Program-made: the position numbers and the translations under genes
In this document: positions 1 through 8,871 of the stretch, in pieces
Layout of the letters: each line of letters begins with the position of its first letter
Numbering within the stretch: position 1 is the first letter of the stretch
DNA from: an uncultured Planktomarina sp.
Lineage (GTDB): Bacteria > Pseudomonadota > Alphaproteobacteria > Rhodobacterales > Rhodobacteraceae
Assembly (NCBI GenBank): GCA_905181815.1
Contig: CAJIZA010000004.1
Location: 181,616-245,615, forward strand
Direction of reading: 5' to 3'
DNA length: 64,000 nt
The notes under the pieces: generated by a model
Databases searched by the model: none
What the model was told of the DNA's origin: nothing
The model's input: only the letters and a program-made list of their open reading frames with translations

Positions 1-134
1 GCTGTGCGGCCACGTCAAACCGCAACTTTGAAGGTCGTCAAGGCCGCGGCGGGCGTACGCATTTGATGAGCCCAGCCATGGCCGCCGCTGCGGCCCTTAC
101 TGGAAAATTGACTGATGTGCGGGAGATGCTCTAA
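1..134 (+). CDS. leuC: 3-isopropylmalate dehydratase large subunit, C-terminal end (partial)
   Basis: Only the last 43 codons are in the window, reading from position 3 to the TAA at 132-134. The tail has the [10 protein letters not shown] stretch followed by [16 protein letters not shown], which is the C-terminal signature of LeuC in the aconitase superfamily. With LeuD it isomerises 2-isopropylmalate to 3-isopropylmalate in leucine synthesis, using a 4Fe-4S cluster held by this large subunit. The cluster-binding cysteines lie upstream of the window. The stop codon shares one base with the leuD start (TAATG), so the two subunits are probably translationally coupled. Confidence 0.93.
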   Translation, partial: CAATSNRNFEGRQGRGGRTHLMSPAMAAAAALTGKLTDVREML

Positions 135-739
135 TGGAAAAATTCGAAAAACTCACCGCCATTGCTGCGCCCATGCCTTTGATCAATATCGACACCGATA
201 TGATCATTCCAAAGCAGTTTTTGAAAACCATAAAACGCTCCGGGCTTGGCGTCAGCGCCTTTCATGAGATGCGCTATAATCTCAATGGCAGCGACAATCC
301 CAATTTCGTGCTTAATAAAGAAGCCTATAAAGGCGCCAATATTTTGGTTGCCGGCGACAATTTTGGTTGTGGCTCCTCACGCGAACATGCACCTTGGGCT
401 TTGCTCGATTTTGGCATACGCTGCGTGATCTCAACCAGCTTTGCGGATATCTTCTACAACAACTGCTTTAAAAACGGCATCTTACCTGTGGTTGTCACCG
501 AAGACGAGCTGCAACTGCTGATGAAGGATGCCGAAAAGGGCAGCAATGCGCGAATGGTAGTTGATTTGGAAAACCAGCAGATTGAGACCTCTGATGGCGA
601 GGTGATCTCCTTCGATGTGGATCAACACCGCAAGCATTGCTTGATAAATGGCCTCGACGACATCGGCCTATCGATGGAAAAAATTGCATCTGTCGACGCC
701 TTTGAAGCACAAATGGCGCAGAGCGCTCCTTGGGTCTGA
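134..739 (+). CDS. leuD: 3-isopropylmalate dehydratase small subunit
   Basis: The protein has 201 residues, the normal length for the proteobacterial long form of LeuD. It is the swivelling domain that completes the active site of the LeuC iron-sulfur subunit. The conserved [13 protein letters not shown] motif is at about residues 78-90, and the N-terminal [11 protein letters not shown] segment is also typical. It begins inside the leuC stop codon (TAATG). Downstream leuB is more than 1.2 kb away, separated by a decayed gene, so leuB may need its own promoter. A 10-bp inverted repeat sits just after the stop. Confidence 0.97.
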   Translation: MEKFEKLTAIAAPMPLINIDTDMIIPKQFLKTIKRSGLGVSAFHEMRYNLNGSDNPNFVLNKEAYKGANILVAGDNFGCGSSREHAPWALLDFGIRCVISTSFADIFYNNCFKNGILPVVVTEDELQLLMKDAEKGSNARMVVDLENQQIETSDGEVISFDVDQHRKHCLINGLDDIGLSMEKIASVDAFEAQMAQSAPWV

Positions 740-746
740 TACGTTT

Positions 747-769
747 GGCCAGCCAAATATTGGCTGGCC
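747..769 (+). terminator. Perfect hairpin after leuD, possible terminator
   Basis: A 10-bp perfect inverted repeat (GGCCAGCCAA and TTGGCTGGCC) with a 3-base ATA loop begins 8 bases after the leuD stop. No T-tract follows, so it may act as a Rho-dependent end, an mRNA 3' stabiliser or a bidirectional element instead of a classical intrinsic terminator. Confidence 0.45.
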
Positions 770-964
770 GTAATCGACCTCCAGCGCGACCGAGAATTTA
801 AAAAACGTCGCAAAATTTATTTTACAATTGATCGAAAATTTAGAGTTTCAAGCTCCACTAAGGCTCGATACGAGCCAGACTTTGACCCCAATGCCATTTT
901 GTTCATCCACCCGTCGCATCCACCGATGCGCCGGTTAGGATACCTGCGAAGGTTTCGGGCCTGG

Positions 965-1932
965 ATGCGCGCTCGCTCTCTTGATCCTTTTATGCCTAGT
1001 CTACTCGGCGCCAGCAGTCAGTGAAACACTACGATTGGCCATCTATACCCCCGCGCTTGAGCGCAATGCACCGGGGCTTTTATACCGCGACACTATATAC
1101 GGCAAATCACCTCAAATTCGCGCGGCGCTACGCCTTCTAGCCACAATCCAACTGGATATTTTGACGCTGCAACGCTTTGATTAGGATGCAGAGCTGCGCG
1201 TGGCACGCGCCTTTCAATCGGCACTAAAAGCGCAGGGTTGGGAGATGCAAAATCTTTTGGTACCACGCCCTAACACCAGGGTGGTAACCGTGATTGATAT
1301 TGATGGGAACGGGCAAATTGGCGGGCCGGAGGATGCACAAAGCTATTAAACTTTCGCCGGATATAGGGAGCTTTTGCTTCTGTCGCGCCTGCCATTCTAC
1401 GTGCAAAATAGCCAAGGTGCAAAAGCTGGCCTATGTGGCGATGCTGCAGACCTCAATCACTTGGCACCAGCATCCCATTTCCCTCCTTATATTTCACGTC
1501 GGACCGCCAGTCTTTGACGGGCCATAGGACCGCAACGGCCACTGCAATACCAATAAAATTGCCTATGCCACCGCCCTGATAGATCAACTTCCCGCACCCT
1601 TCGTACTGCTGGCCAATACCAACGTTGATCCCTTTGATGGCGAGGGGCACAATGAGGTTATGAGCCAATTTTTGGCCCATCCCAAGCTGCAATACCCGAA
1701 GCCGGCCAGCCCAGGCGGGCGGGCGGCTGCCAATCCGCGGCATCACAGTACGGCGCAGTTAGATACGGTGGATTGGCCTGATTCGCCCCCAGGTAATCTG
1801 CAGGTCAATTACATCCTGCCATTTCGGGGCTTTGCCTTGCACGATGGCGAGGTGCATTGGCCAGCCGAGGGCCTTCCTGACCCCCATGGCAATTCGTACA
1901 GATTGATCTGGCAGGATGTCTCACTTCCTTGA
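965..1932 (+). pseudogene. Decayed endonuclease/exonuclease/phosphatase-family protein
   Basis: The stretch can be read as a secreted EEP-superfamily protein of the kind found between leuD and leuB in roseobacters, but it is broken many times. An ATG at 965 leads into a signal-peptide-like stretch only after a one-base shift near 970. The frame from about 972 reads SETLRLAIYTPALERNAPG and then hits TAG at 1182-1184 (just after QRFD) and TAA at 1347-1349. A frame change occurs between about 1400 and 1480. The second frame carries PPVFDGP, then TAG at 1525-1527, then DRNGH, and stays open to 1932 with LANTNVDPFDGEG and LDTVDWP, which are EEP-like blocks. The segment before PPVFDGP looks shortened. 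Family assignment is from remembered motif similarity, and the gene order is recalled from related genomes. Confidence 0.82.
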
Positions 1933-1986
1933 CCCCATAGGCCCATAGGGCTAGGCAGCAAGCTGAGACAAACGAAAGGGCTTCTC

Positions 1987-3093
1987 ATGAGCACCCACTC
2001 CCTCCTAATTTTGCCCGGCGACGGGATTGGTCCTGAAGTCATGACCGAAGTGCGCAAAGTCATTGCCTGGCTGGCCGAACATCGGGACGTACATTTTGAC
2101 GTGTCCGAAGATCTAGTTGGGGGCGCGGCCTATGATGTGCACGGCGTGCCTTTGCATGATGACACAATGGCAAAAGCACAGGCCGCGGATGCGATATTGC
2201 TTGGCGCTGTGGGCGGACCAAAATATGACACTCTTGATTTTTCCTTGAAACCAGAACGCGGCCTGCTGCGCCTGCGCAAGGAGATGGATCTCTTCGCAAA
2301 TCTACGTCCCGCTCAATGTTTTGACGCGTTGGCCGATTTCTCTTCGCTGAAACGCGATGTAGTTGCGGGCTTGGATATTGTTATCGTGCGCGAATTGACC
2401 TCAGGCAGCTATTTTGGCGAGCCACGCGGCATCTTCAAAGAAGGCAACGAGCGAGTTGGCATCAACACCCATCGCTATACTGAATCCGAAATTGAACGCG
2501 CCGCGCGCTCTGCCTTCGAGCTGGCCCGCCGCCGTAGCAACCGGGTTTGCTCAATGGAAAAAGCCAATGTGATGGAAGCGGGCGTTTTGTGGCGCGATGT
2601 TGTGACAGAAGTGCATCAGGCCGATTACGCCGATGTCGAACTGTCACATATGTACGCTGATAATGGCGCCATGCAGCTGGTGCGTGCGCCGAAGCAGTTT
2701 GACGTGATCCTCACCGACAATTTGTTTGGCGATATCCTCTCCGATTGCGCCGCGATGCTGACAGGTTCGCTCGGCATGTTGCCTTCTGCCAGCCTGGGCG
2801 CGCCGATGGAAAATGGCCGCCCAAAAGCACTCTACGAGCCGGTGCATGGCTCCGCGCCAGACATCGCAGGACAGGGCAAAGCCAATCCAACGGCTTGCGT
2901 TTTATCTTTCGCCATGGCGCTGCGCTATTCTTTTGATCTCGGCACAGAAGCGACACGGATTGAAACAGCGGTCGAAAAAGTCCTCGCCGATGGAGTCCGC
3001 ACCGCGGATCTGTTGCAGGCCGACGGCGATACCGCTGTTTCCACAACGCAGATGGGCGATGCCATTGTGTCCGCTTTGACCACCAGCCTATAA
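1987..3093 (+). CDS. leuB: 3-isopropylmalate dehydrogenase
   Basis: This 368-residue enzyme oxidises and decarboxylates 3-isopropylmalate to 2-oxoisocaproate with NAD+, the third step of leucine synthesis. It starts with [13 protein letters not shown], the usual N-terminus. The substrate-binding [14 protein letters not shown] loop is at about residues 137-150, with serine at a position that is more often glycine. The metal-binding [13 protein letters not shown] motif is at about 241-253, and the NAD-binding [12 protein letters not shown] follows near residue 280. A purine-rich site (AACGAAAGGG) lies ahead of the ATG. The gene ends at a clear intrinsic terminator. It belongs with leuC and leuD but is separated from them by a pseudogene. 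Confidence 0.97.
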   Translation: MSTHSLLILPGDGIGPEVMTEVRKVIAWLAEHRDVHFDVSEDLVGGAAYDVHGVPLHDDTMAKAQAADAILLGAVGGPKYDTLDFSLKPERGLLRLRKEMDLFANLRPAQCFDALADFSSLKRDVVAGLDIVIVRELTSGSYFGEPRGIFKEGNERVGINTHRYTESEIERAARSAFELARRRSNRVCSMEKANVMEAGVLWRDVVTEVHQADYADVELSHMYADNGAMQLVRAPKQFDVILTDNLFGDILSDCAAMLTGSLGMLPSASLGAPMENGRPKALYEPVHGSAPDIAGQGKANPTACVLSFAMALRYSFDLGTEATRIETAVEKVLADGVRTADLLQADGDTAVSTTQMGDAIVSALTTSL

Positions 3094-3111
3094 AAAGTTC
3101 CTCAAAAAAAT

Positions 3112-3143
3112 AAAAACGCTGGGTCTGCCTGGCGTTTTTTTTT
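3112..3143 (+). terminator. Intrinsic terminator of leuB
   Basis: AAAAACGC at 3112-3119 pairs with GCGTTTTT at 3132-3139, and the T-run continues to 3143. It lies 19 bases after the leuB stop and only 33 bases ahead of the next start, so the following gene is likely transcribed separately. Confidence 0.85.
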
Positions 3144-3176
3144 GACAAATCCAATGAAAACCGGTGCACTGCGGAT

Positions 3177-3962
3177 ATGGATATTATTGACACCGACCGC
3201 TACCCGATTGACCAACCTGACAGTGCTGAGTTCCGCGAGCTTTGCGCCCAGTGTCAGGCAGATCTAGATACTCAAGGACTTTTCAACCTGCCCGGCTTCC
3301 TACGCCCCGAGGCCATAGAACGTACCCTCGATTGGGTAAAACCGGTGATCGCGCGAGATGCCTTTGTACATAAGCGAGCCCATAACATCTATTTCAAAAA
3401 AGAGATGCCCGGCCTCGCGCCGGACCATCCGGCCTTGCGAGAGCTCGAAACCATCAATCATACAATCTGCGCCGATCAAATTGAGGGCAGCCCCGTGACC
3501 CAGCTTTATGACCGGCCTGCTTTTGCCACCTTTTTAGCCTGTGTCACGAATAAGCCCACGCTCTACACAATGGATGACCGAATCGCTGGGGCCAATGTCA
3601 TGACCTATTACGATGGCGAGGCGCTGAACTGGCATTTCGACCGCTCGGAATTTACTACAACTCTGCTCTTACAAGCCCCGAAGGCCGGCGGTGAGTTTGA
3701 GTATCTGCGCGATCTGCGCACGGCAGAGGATCCCAACTATGCTGGAGTGGCAGAGCTGTTGATGGGCAAGCGCAAGACGCAAATTTGCCCGCAAGAAGAG
3801 GGAACTCTGAATGTGTTTCGCGGCGTGAACACCGCGCACCGGGTCACTCCTGTGGAGGGAGACCGGCCAAGGATCAATGCGGTTTTAACCTATTACGAAA
3901 CCCCCGGTTGCCGATTCTCAAAGCAAGAGCATCTCGGATTTTATGGCAGAACATTAGCCTAA
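3177..3962 (+). CDS. HalD/BesD-family Fe(II)/2-oxoglutarate oxygenase, hydroxylase-type active site
   Basis: The 261-residue protein resembles the HalD/BesD family, known for free amino acid halogenases and related lysine hydroxylases. The cupin-like core shows the iron facial triad: His153 and Asp155 in the NWHFDRSEF motif, and His221 in NTAHRVTP. Arg230 or Arg232 in DRPRI is placed to bind 2-oxoglutarate. A GGEFEY motif follows the first strand pair. Halogenases of this family replace the aspartate with glycine or alanine to open a chloride site. The intact HxD here points to hydroxylation, probably of an amino acid or a small amine, with the substrate unknown. There is no obvious partner gene: a terminator lies upstream and no gene follows for 280 bp. 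Confidence 0.8.
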   Translation: MDIIDTDRYPIDQPDSAEFRELCAQCQADLDTQGLFNLPGFLRPEAIERTLDWVKPVIARDAFVHKRAHNIYFKKEMPGLAPDHPALRELETINHTICADQIEGSPVTQLYDRPAFATFLACVTNKPTLYTMDDRIAGANVMTYYDGEALNWHFDRSEFTTTLLLQAPKAGGEFEYLRDLRTAEDPNYAGVAELLMGKRKTQICPQEEGTLNVFRGVNTAHRVTPVEGDRPRINAVLTYYETPGCRFSKQEHLGFYGRTLA

Positions 3963-4023
3963 GGAACTATTATGTAAGCATTTTTAGTGAGGCCAAGCTA
4001 GGCTGTATTCGGCCTACTGCCAA

Positions 4024-4110
4024 AATGGTTTAGGCCCGGCCAAGGGCACGTTGCATGGCATGCTGGCCGCCAAATTGGCTAAAAAGTATGACAGTGCCCA
4101 TTTACAATAG
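4024..4110 (+). pseudogene. Possible C-terminal remnant of an FAD-dependent oxidoreductase
   Basis: A short open stretch reads NGLGPAKGTLHGMLAAKLA and ends at TAG 4108-4110. It resembles the C-terminal FAD-contact segment of DadA-type oxidoreductases, but the match is short. The rest of 3963-4245 shows no gene. It may be a chance similarity. Confidence 0.25.
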
Positions 4111-4245
4111 GTCTAATAGCAAGCCGGACCGCGCCACCTGCCCCCACTTCCCCTGGCCTGGCTTAGAGCCAATGCGCCGATGAAATGAAGCGAGTGGACG
4201 GCCAGAGCAAAACTTTAGACCTGCGCAGCCCCATACCTCGACGCA

Positions 4246-5001
4246 CTATCTTGGAGGCAGCCCAACCAAAGCGCGCGAGACAGGTTCACGCAGATGAAAA
4301 TCTTCCCCCACATAATCTGCGCCACCCGGCCCGCAGAGATAGGCAATCGCCTGCGCCACATCCGAGGCCAAAATGTGATCGGATTTCTCCAATTGGCTGA
4401 CCGGATTAACCCCACTGGCTTTGATCTCAACCTGCATCTGCGTCGCTACTGTGCCGGGGCTCAACCCCAAACAGCGAATGCCTTGATCGCCATATTCAGC
4501 TTGCCCAGAGCGGGTCAATTGCAGCACCGCAGCCTTAGAGGCGCAGTAATGGCTCCAGCCTTCCAGCACCCCATAGGCCGCACCAGACGAAATATTGAGG
4601 ATCGTTCCACCCCCCTGTGCCGTCATGATCGGTAGGGCCGCCTTCATCATGTAAAAGACACCTTTGACATTTACATCAATCACCCGGTCCCAATCGGCTG
4701 GTTCGAAATCCGCCAATCGATGCACAGGCAAAAGCGTTCCGGCGTTATTAACGACAATATCAAGACGACCAAATTGAGCAACGGTCTGATCAACAGCCGC
4801 CTGCACCTGTTCGAAATCGGCGATATTGCAGGCTATCGCCAGCGCTTTTGGCCCAATTTTCTCGGCTAATTTTGCCAGTTTACCTTCAGAGCGGGCCGCC
4901 AAAACCACCTGCGCCCCGTCAGCTGCAAAATGTTTAGCCGCCGCCGCTCCAATGCCGCGGCTTGCGCCAGTTATCAAAACTGTTTGCCCTGAAAAATCCA
5001 T
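4246..5001 (-). CDS. SDR-family NAD(P)-dependent oxidoreductase
   Basis: The protein is 251 residues when started at the ATG at 4999-5001, which puts the Rossmann motif TGASRGIG at residues 11-18, the normal place for classical short-chain dehydrogenases. An upstream in-frame ATG would add 20 poorly conserved residues. NNAG is at 85-88, the catalytic serine is in ISSG near 139, and Tyr152 and Lys156 are in YCASK. The substrate cannot be deduced. The C-terminus (REPVSRALVGL) resembles a subgroup common in roseobacters. It is transcribed away from the MFS carrier at 5127 with a 125-bp shared upstream region, which suggests joint control or related substrates. Confidence 0.9.
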   Translation of the reverse strand: MDFSGQTVLITGASRGIGAAAAKHFAADGAQVVLAARSEGKLAKLAEKIGPKALAIACNIADFEQVQAAVDQTVAQFGRLDIVVNNAGTLLPVHRLADFEPADWDRVIDVNVKGVFYMMKAALPIMTAQGGGTILNISSGAAYGVLEGWSHYCASKAAVLQLTRSGQAEYGDQGIRCLGLSPGTVATQMQVEIKASGVNPVSQLEKSDHILASDVAQAIAYLCGPGGADYVGEDFHLREPVSRALVGLPPR

Positions 5002-5126
5002 TCCTGTAAGGCCTTTCGCTGTGTCTGACCAAAGGCTAGCTCTGCCGGGCAATCCGCACAAGTCATCACTTCTGGCTTTACCCAGCCCACAAGCCGTGGC
5101 ACCACAGCTTCAGACCGGAGATTGCC

Positions 5127-6305
5127 ATGCGCGCGACATTGATAATTTTGACTTTTGCCTATGTCTTATCCCAATTTTATCGGGCATTTCTGGCAGTTTT
5201 AGCAGCCCCCTTGCAGGCAGATATTGGTGCCACAGCTGCGCAGCTCTCGGCGGCCTCTGGCTATTGGTTTTTAACCTTCGCTCTGATGCAAATACCCGTC
5301 GGTTGGGCCTTGGACACTTTGGGCCCGCGGCGCACCAACGCCGCGCTTCTCGCTCTAGGAGCCGGTGGGGGCGCTTTTGTTTTCGCGGCCGCAACCGAAC
5401 CTTGGCATATTTCCGCCGCGATGATGATGATCGGCGTCGGCTGCTCACCAGTTTTAATGGCCGCATACTATGTGGTCGCCCGCAGTTTTCCTGCCGCAGC
5501 CTTCGCCACGATGGCCGCCTTCATCTTGGGTATCGGGTCCGCCGGCAATATCGGGGCAGCCTTTCCGCTAACGCTGCTTGCTGACGTCCTAGGCTGGCGC
5601 TTGTCGATCGTCATCATCGCACTCATCACCCTTGTGATTGCCGCCTTATGCTACGTAATTGTCAAGGATCCACCAAAGGTTGAAACCGATGAAAAGGGCA
5701 GCTTAGTTGATCTGCTCCGCATACGCGCCATCTGGTTCATCTTGCCGCTGGTGCTGGTCAGCTATGCCCCCTCTGCTGGGTTGCGCGGCCTTTGGGTGGG
5801 TCCTTATTTCACCGATGTGTTCGGCGCCTCCACAACCCAGGTTGGCACAGTGACCACGCTGATGGCTCTAGCGATGATTGCCGGTACCTTTTGCTATGGT
5901 CCGCTTGACCGCCTATTGGGTACGCGCAAATGGGTGATTTTCACAGGCAACCTGATCAGCGGCTTGTTGTGCTTTGCCCTTTATCTTTATGGAGACGCAG
6001 GTTTCTGGAGCACAGCCGCAATGATGGCAGGAATTGGGTTTTTCGGTGCTTCATTCCCCATTTTGGTCGCCCATGGACGCAGTTTTTTCCCAGATCATCT
6101 AATGGGGCGCGGCGTGACTTTGATCAATCTCTTTGGAATCGGGGGCGTTGGCATCATGCAAAATGTCACCGCGCGTGTTTTTGACGTCAAGATAGCAGAG
6201 AACCACGCGCCGATTGTCTCATATAACGCCGTCATTTTGGTGTTTTGTGTGACATTACTGCTGGGATCGGTGATTTATATCTTCTCACAAGACAGAACCG
6301 ACTAG
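5127..6305 (+). CDS. MFS transporter
   Basis: The 392-residue protein is almost wholly hydrophobic with about 12 predicted membrane segments and a central charged loop near residues 180-195 (KDPPKVETDEKGS). The motif GWALDTLGPRRT between helices 2 and 3 matches the MFS motif A pattern (G-x3-D-x-G-x-R). A ribosome site (CGGAG) stands 6 bases ahead of the ATG. It is an inner-membrane secondary carrier. The substrate is unknown, but the divergent SDR gene may act on the same compound. asd follows 65 bp downstream on the same strand and may be read through from here. Confidence 0.9.
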   Translation: MRATLIILTFAYVLSQFYRAFLAVLAAPLQADIGATAAQLSAASGYWFLTFALMQIPVGWALDTLGPRRTNAALLALGAGGGAFVFAAATEPWHISAAMMMIGVGCSPVLMAAYYVVARSFPAAAFATMAAFILGIGSAGNIGAAFPLTLLADVLGWRLSIVIIALITLVIAALCYVIVKDPPKVETDEKGSLVDLLRIRAIWFILPLVLVSYAPSAGLRGLWVGPYFTDVFGASTTQVGTVTTLMALAMIAGTFCYGPLDRLLGTRKWVIFTGNLISGLLCFALYLYGDAGFWSTAAMMAGIGFFGASFPILVAHGRSFFPDHLMGRGVTLINLFGIGGVGIMQNVTARVFDVKIAENHAPIVSYNAVILVFCVTLLLGSVIYIFSQDRTD

Positions 6306-6370
6306 CTGCCTCTTTTCATTGGACACCCGGCGCGATACACGAACCCGTCTTTGAAACAAGGAAGAGACCT

Positions 6371-7393
6371 ATGTCTTACAAAGTTGTTGTTGTCGGAGCC
6401 ACTGGAAATGTGGGCCGCGAAATTCTGAACATTTTGGACGAACGCGAATTTCCAATCGCGGAAATTGCTGCTCTGGCCAGCCGCAAGTCCCTCGGCACGG
6501 AAGTGAGCTTTGGCGACAAGACTTTAAAAACAAACGATCTGGCGAGTTTTGATTTCGCCGGCTGGGATATGGCGCTCTTTGCGGTGGGCTCTGAAGCCAC
6601 CAAAGAATATGCCCCAAAAGCGGCAGCGGCCGGCTGCATTGTGATCGATAATTCGAGCCTTTATCGCTACGATCCGGAGGTGCCCTTGATCGTACCAGAG
6701 GTGAATGCCGACGCAATTTTCGAATGCCACAAAAAGAACATCATCGCCAATCCCAATTGCTCAACCGCGCAAATGGTCGTGGCGCTGAAACCCTTGCATG
6801 ATCGTGCGAAAATCAAACGGGTGGTGGTCAGCACCTATCAATCAGTTTCGGGCGCAGGCAAAGAGGGGATTGATGAGCTTTGGGACCAAACCAAATCGAT
6901 TTACAATCCGGTAGACAACAAACCACCAACGAAGTTTACCAAGCAAATTGCCTTTAATGTGATCCCGCACATCGATGTTTTTCTCGACAGCGGCGACACC
7001 AAAGAAGAATGGAAAATGGTCGCAGAGACCAAAAAAATTATCGACTCCGAGATAAAGGTCACCGCCACCTGTGTACGCGTGCCAGTTTTCGTAGGCCATT
7101 CCGAATCAATCAATATCGAGTTTGAGGAGTTCCTCGATGAGGATGAAGCCCGCGACATCCTGCGCGAGTCACCTGGCCTTATGGTGATCGATAAGCGCGA
7201 AGATGGCGGCTACGTCAGCCCAGTGGAATGCGTCGGCGATTACGCCACGTTCATCAGCCGCATTCGACAAGATGTCACAGTCGACAATGGCATCAACCTC
7301 TGGTGCGTGTCCGACAATCTGCGCAAAGGTGCAGCGTTGAATGCTGTTCAAATCGCGGAAGTCTTAGGCAATAAAGTCCTGAAAAAAGGCTAA
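6371..7393 (+). CDS. asd: Aspartate-semialdehyde dehydrogenase
   Basis: The 340-residue enzyme reduces aspartyl phosphate to aspartate semialdehyde with NADPH, the branch point to lysine/diaminopimelate, threonine and methionine. The NADP-binding GATGNVGREIL is at residues 9-19 and the nucleophile Cys130 sits in NPNCSTAQ. A conserved histidine in FVGHSES (about residue 243) fits the acid-base residue. The start at 6371 follows an AAGGAAGAG ribosome site, and a longer in-frame extension upstream lies inside the end of the MFS gene. A strong terminator follows. dapD and dapE of the same pathway are 19 kb downstream. Confidence 0.97.
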   Translation: MSYKVVVVGATGNVGREILNILDEREFPIAEIAALASRKSLGTEVSFGDKTLKTNDLASFDFAGWDMALFAVGSEATKEYAPKAAAAGCIVIDNSSLYRYDPEVPLIVPEVNADAIFECHKKNIIANPNCSTAQMVVALKPLHDRAKIKRVVVSTYQSVSGAGKEGIDELWDQTKSIYNPVDNKPPTKFTKQIAFNVIPHIDVFLDSGDTKEEWKMVAETKKIIDSEIKVTATCVRVPVFVGHSESINIEFEEFLDEDEARDILRESPGLMVIDKREDGGYVSPVECVGDYATFISRIRQDVTVDNGINLWCVSDNLRKGAALNAVQIAEVLGNKVLKKG

Positions 7394-7410
7394 AACCCCG
7401 AAGGTAGACT

Positions 7411-7442
7411 GAAAAGGCCTCACTGGAATGCGGGGCCTTTTC
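7411..7442 (+). terminator. Intrinsic terminator of asd
   Basis: GAAAAGGCC at 7411-7419 pairs with GGCCTTTTC at 7434-7442, giving a 9-bp stem whose 3' arm ends in TTTT. It begins 17 bases after the asd stop. Confidence 0.8.
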
Positions 7443-7566
7443 ATTGGGTCTTGGTTTTGCGGTTAGAGCATCTTCAATCAAAGTGGATACCGCTTTGGCA
7501 TTTCGAACATTCAATTATTTATTAGCCTAGTGCATGTCTGTTGACATTCAATTCAACAAAACATGC

Positions 7567-8223
7567 TCAAATCCGTACAAAATCATTCAACTTTGAATCA
7601 AATTGCTCCAAAGAACCCTCCGCGATGTCCGTCCACAGGCCATGCAGGGTCAGCTCGTTCTTTTCGACTGCGGTTTTCACAAATGGGAAGGTCATAAGGT
7701 TTTCAACGGAGACCAAAACCGCCTCACGTTCCAATCGCGCCACACGCTCCGCCTCATCCTTCATATCTTTGACACGCTCGTAGCCCGGGCGCAAAATATC
7801 CATCCAGCGGCCAACAAAGCTGCTGCTTTTTTCCAAATCTGGCGCGCGCCCGGTGCACATATCGTGACAGCCCCGCACCCCGCCGCAGCTGGAATGACCC
7901 AAGACTATAATATGAGAAACTTTTAACGCTGTGACCGCATATTCCACCGCTGCGGAGGTGCCATGCGGCTCGCCATCAGGAAGATAGGCCGGCACCAGAT
8001 TGGCGATATTACGATGAATGAAAAATTCCCCCTGCTCTGCACCAAAAATCGCAGTCACATGAACGCGACTGTCACAGCATGAAATGACCATCGCGCGCGG
8101 GCGCTGACCTTCACTGGCCAATCGGCGATACCAGGCATGATTATCTTCAAACGTTGTCGCCTTCCAGCCATGATAACGTTGAATTAAATAATTTGGCAGC
8201 GGTTTCACGCAGACCATGGGCAC
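7567..8223 (-). CDS. Beta-class carbonic anhydrase
   Basis: The 218-residue protein hydrates CO2 to bicarbonate in the cytoplasm. The zinc site of the beta class is complete: Cys50 with Asp51 and Arg53 in SCCDSR, and His110 with Cys113 in GHSSCGGV. The length fits bacterial beta enzymes. The start at 8223 (MPMVCVKPLPNYLIQRYHGW) has a second ATG two codons later that would make little difference. The gene stands alone, convergent with asd and divergent from the unknown gene at 8366. An AT-rich 140-bp upstream region probably holds both promoters. Confidence 0.95.
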   Translation of the reverse strand: MPMVCVKPLPNYLIQRYHGWKATTFEDNHAWYRRLASEGQRPRAMVISCCDSRVHVTAIFGAEQGEFFIHRNIANLVPAYLPDGEPHGTSAAVEYAVTALKVSHIIVLGHSSCGGVRGCHDMCTGRAPDLEKSSSFVGRWMDILRPGYERVKDMKDEAERVARLEREAVLVSVENLMTFPFVKTAVEKNELTLHGLWTDIAEGSLEQFDSKLNDFVRI

Positions 8224-8365
8224 CCCCTCTTACATAAATATTGAGTTTAACTTACCAAATAGTTACAAAAAACTCGAGAGGTAATCCCTATCTTGGCTTA
8301 TAGATCGGTAAATTCTTTTGGGCAGAAAGCAACCAGCTGTGGGAGCGCAGTAAATAGGTGAGTTC

Positions 8366-8746
8366 ATGGTTCAAATTAGCATACTTTTGCATGACGAACA
8401 TCTTCCCTTTTGCACCAGAAAAATTTACGAAATCTATTGTGAATTTGAACCCCAGAGGGCAAAGGCAATCATAAATGGCGCCTTAGATAAATTCGCCATT
8501 CGCCTCTACGTTCTGGAATGCGCGAGCAAGAAGAACAAGCGCTCCGCTGTACGCAAGGCCGTTGACGCTTTGATGGGCATCAGACATCAAATTGGACTGA
8601 GCATTTTGACCAATGCAGCCCACAATATGCGCGCCTTGACCACAGCTTTCGATGATCTCGCTCTGGCCGCCGCAGTGGCGCGAATGATGCGGCTTGGCGA
8701 CATATGCCTCGTATCACTTTGGGCGATACAGGACCAAAAAAAATAG
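8366..8746 (+). CDS. Conserved protein of unknown function
   Basis: The protein has 126 residues, with no signal peptide and no membrane segment. It begins MVQISILLHDEHLPFCTRKIY and continues as alternating helices rich in Ala, Arg and Leu (AVRKAVDALMGIR, LALAAAVARMMRLG), so it is likely a small all-alpha cytoplasmic protein. I recognise it only as a type of protein found in roseobacters, not by function. It ends 125 bases before the M17 aminopeptidase on the same strand. The codon use matches its neighbours, which supports a real gene. Confidence 0.7.
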   Translation: MVQISILLHDEHLPFCTRKIYEIYCEFEPQRAKAIINGALDKFAIRLYVLECASKKNKRSAVRKAVDALMGIRHQIGLSILTNAAHNMRALTTAFDDLALAAAVARMMRLGDICLVSLWAIQDQKK

Positions 8747-8871
8747 GTGGCTTTAGCCAAGCCCACCGTATTCCCCTGTCCGCGCAGGTTTGTGCCCAGC
8801 AAAGACCGCACCGCATTGCATTCACCTCAGGGCGATGTTTACCTACGAAAAAGCTATTCGAGGGATCTGCC

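Noticed and set aside
3177-3962. Assignment as a true halogenase
   Set aside because: The iron ligand Asp155 is present in the HxD motif. Known halogenases of this fold have Gly or Ala there.
8704-8871. N-terminal extension of the M17 aminopeptidase
   Set aside because: The frame is open but overlaps the end of the 8366 gene, lacks family similarity, and a ribosome site precedes the ATG at 8872.
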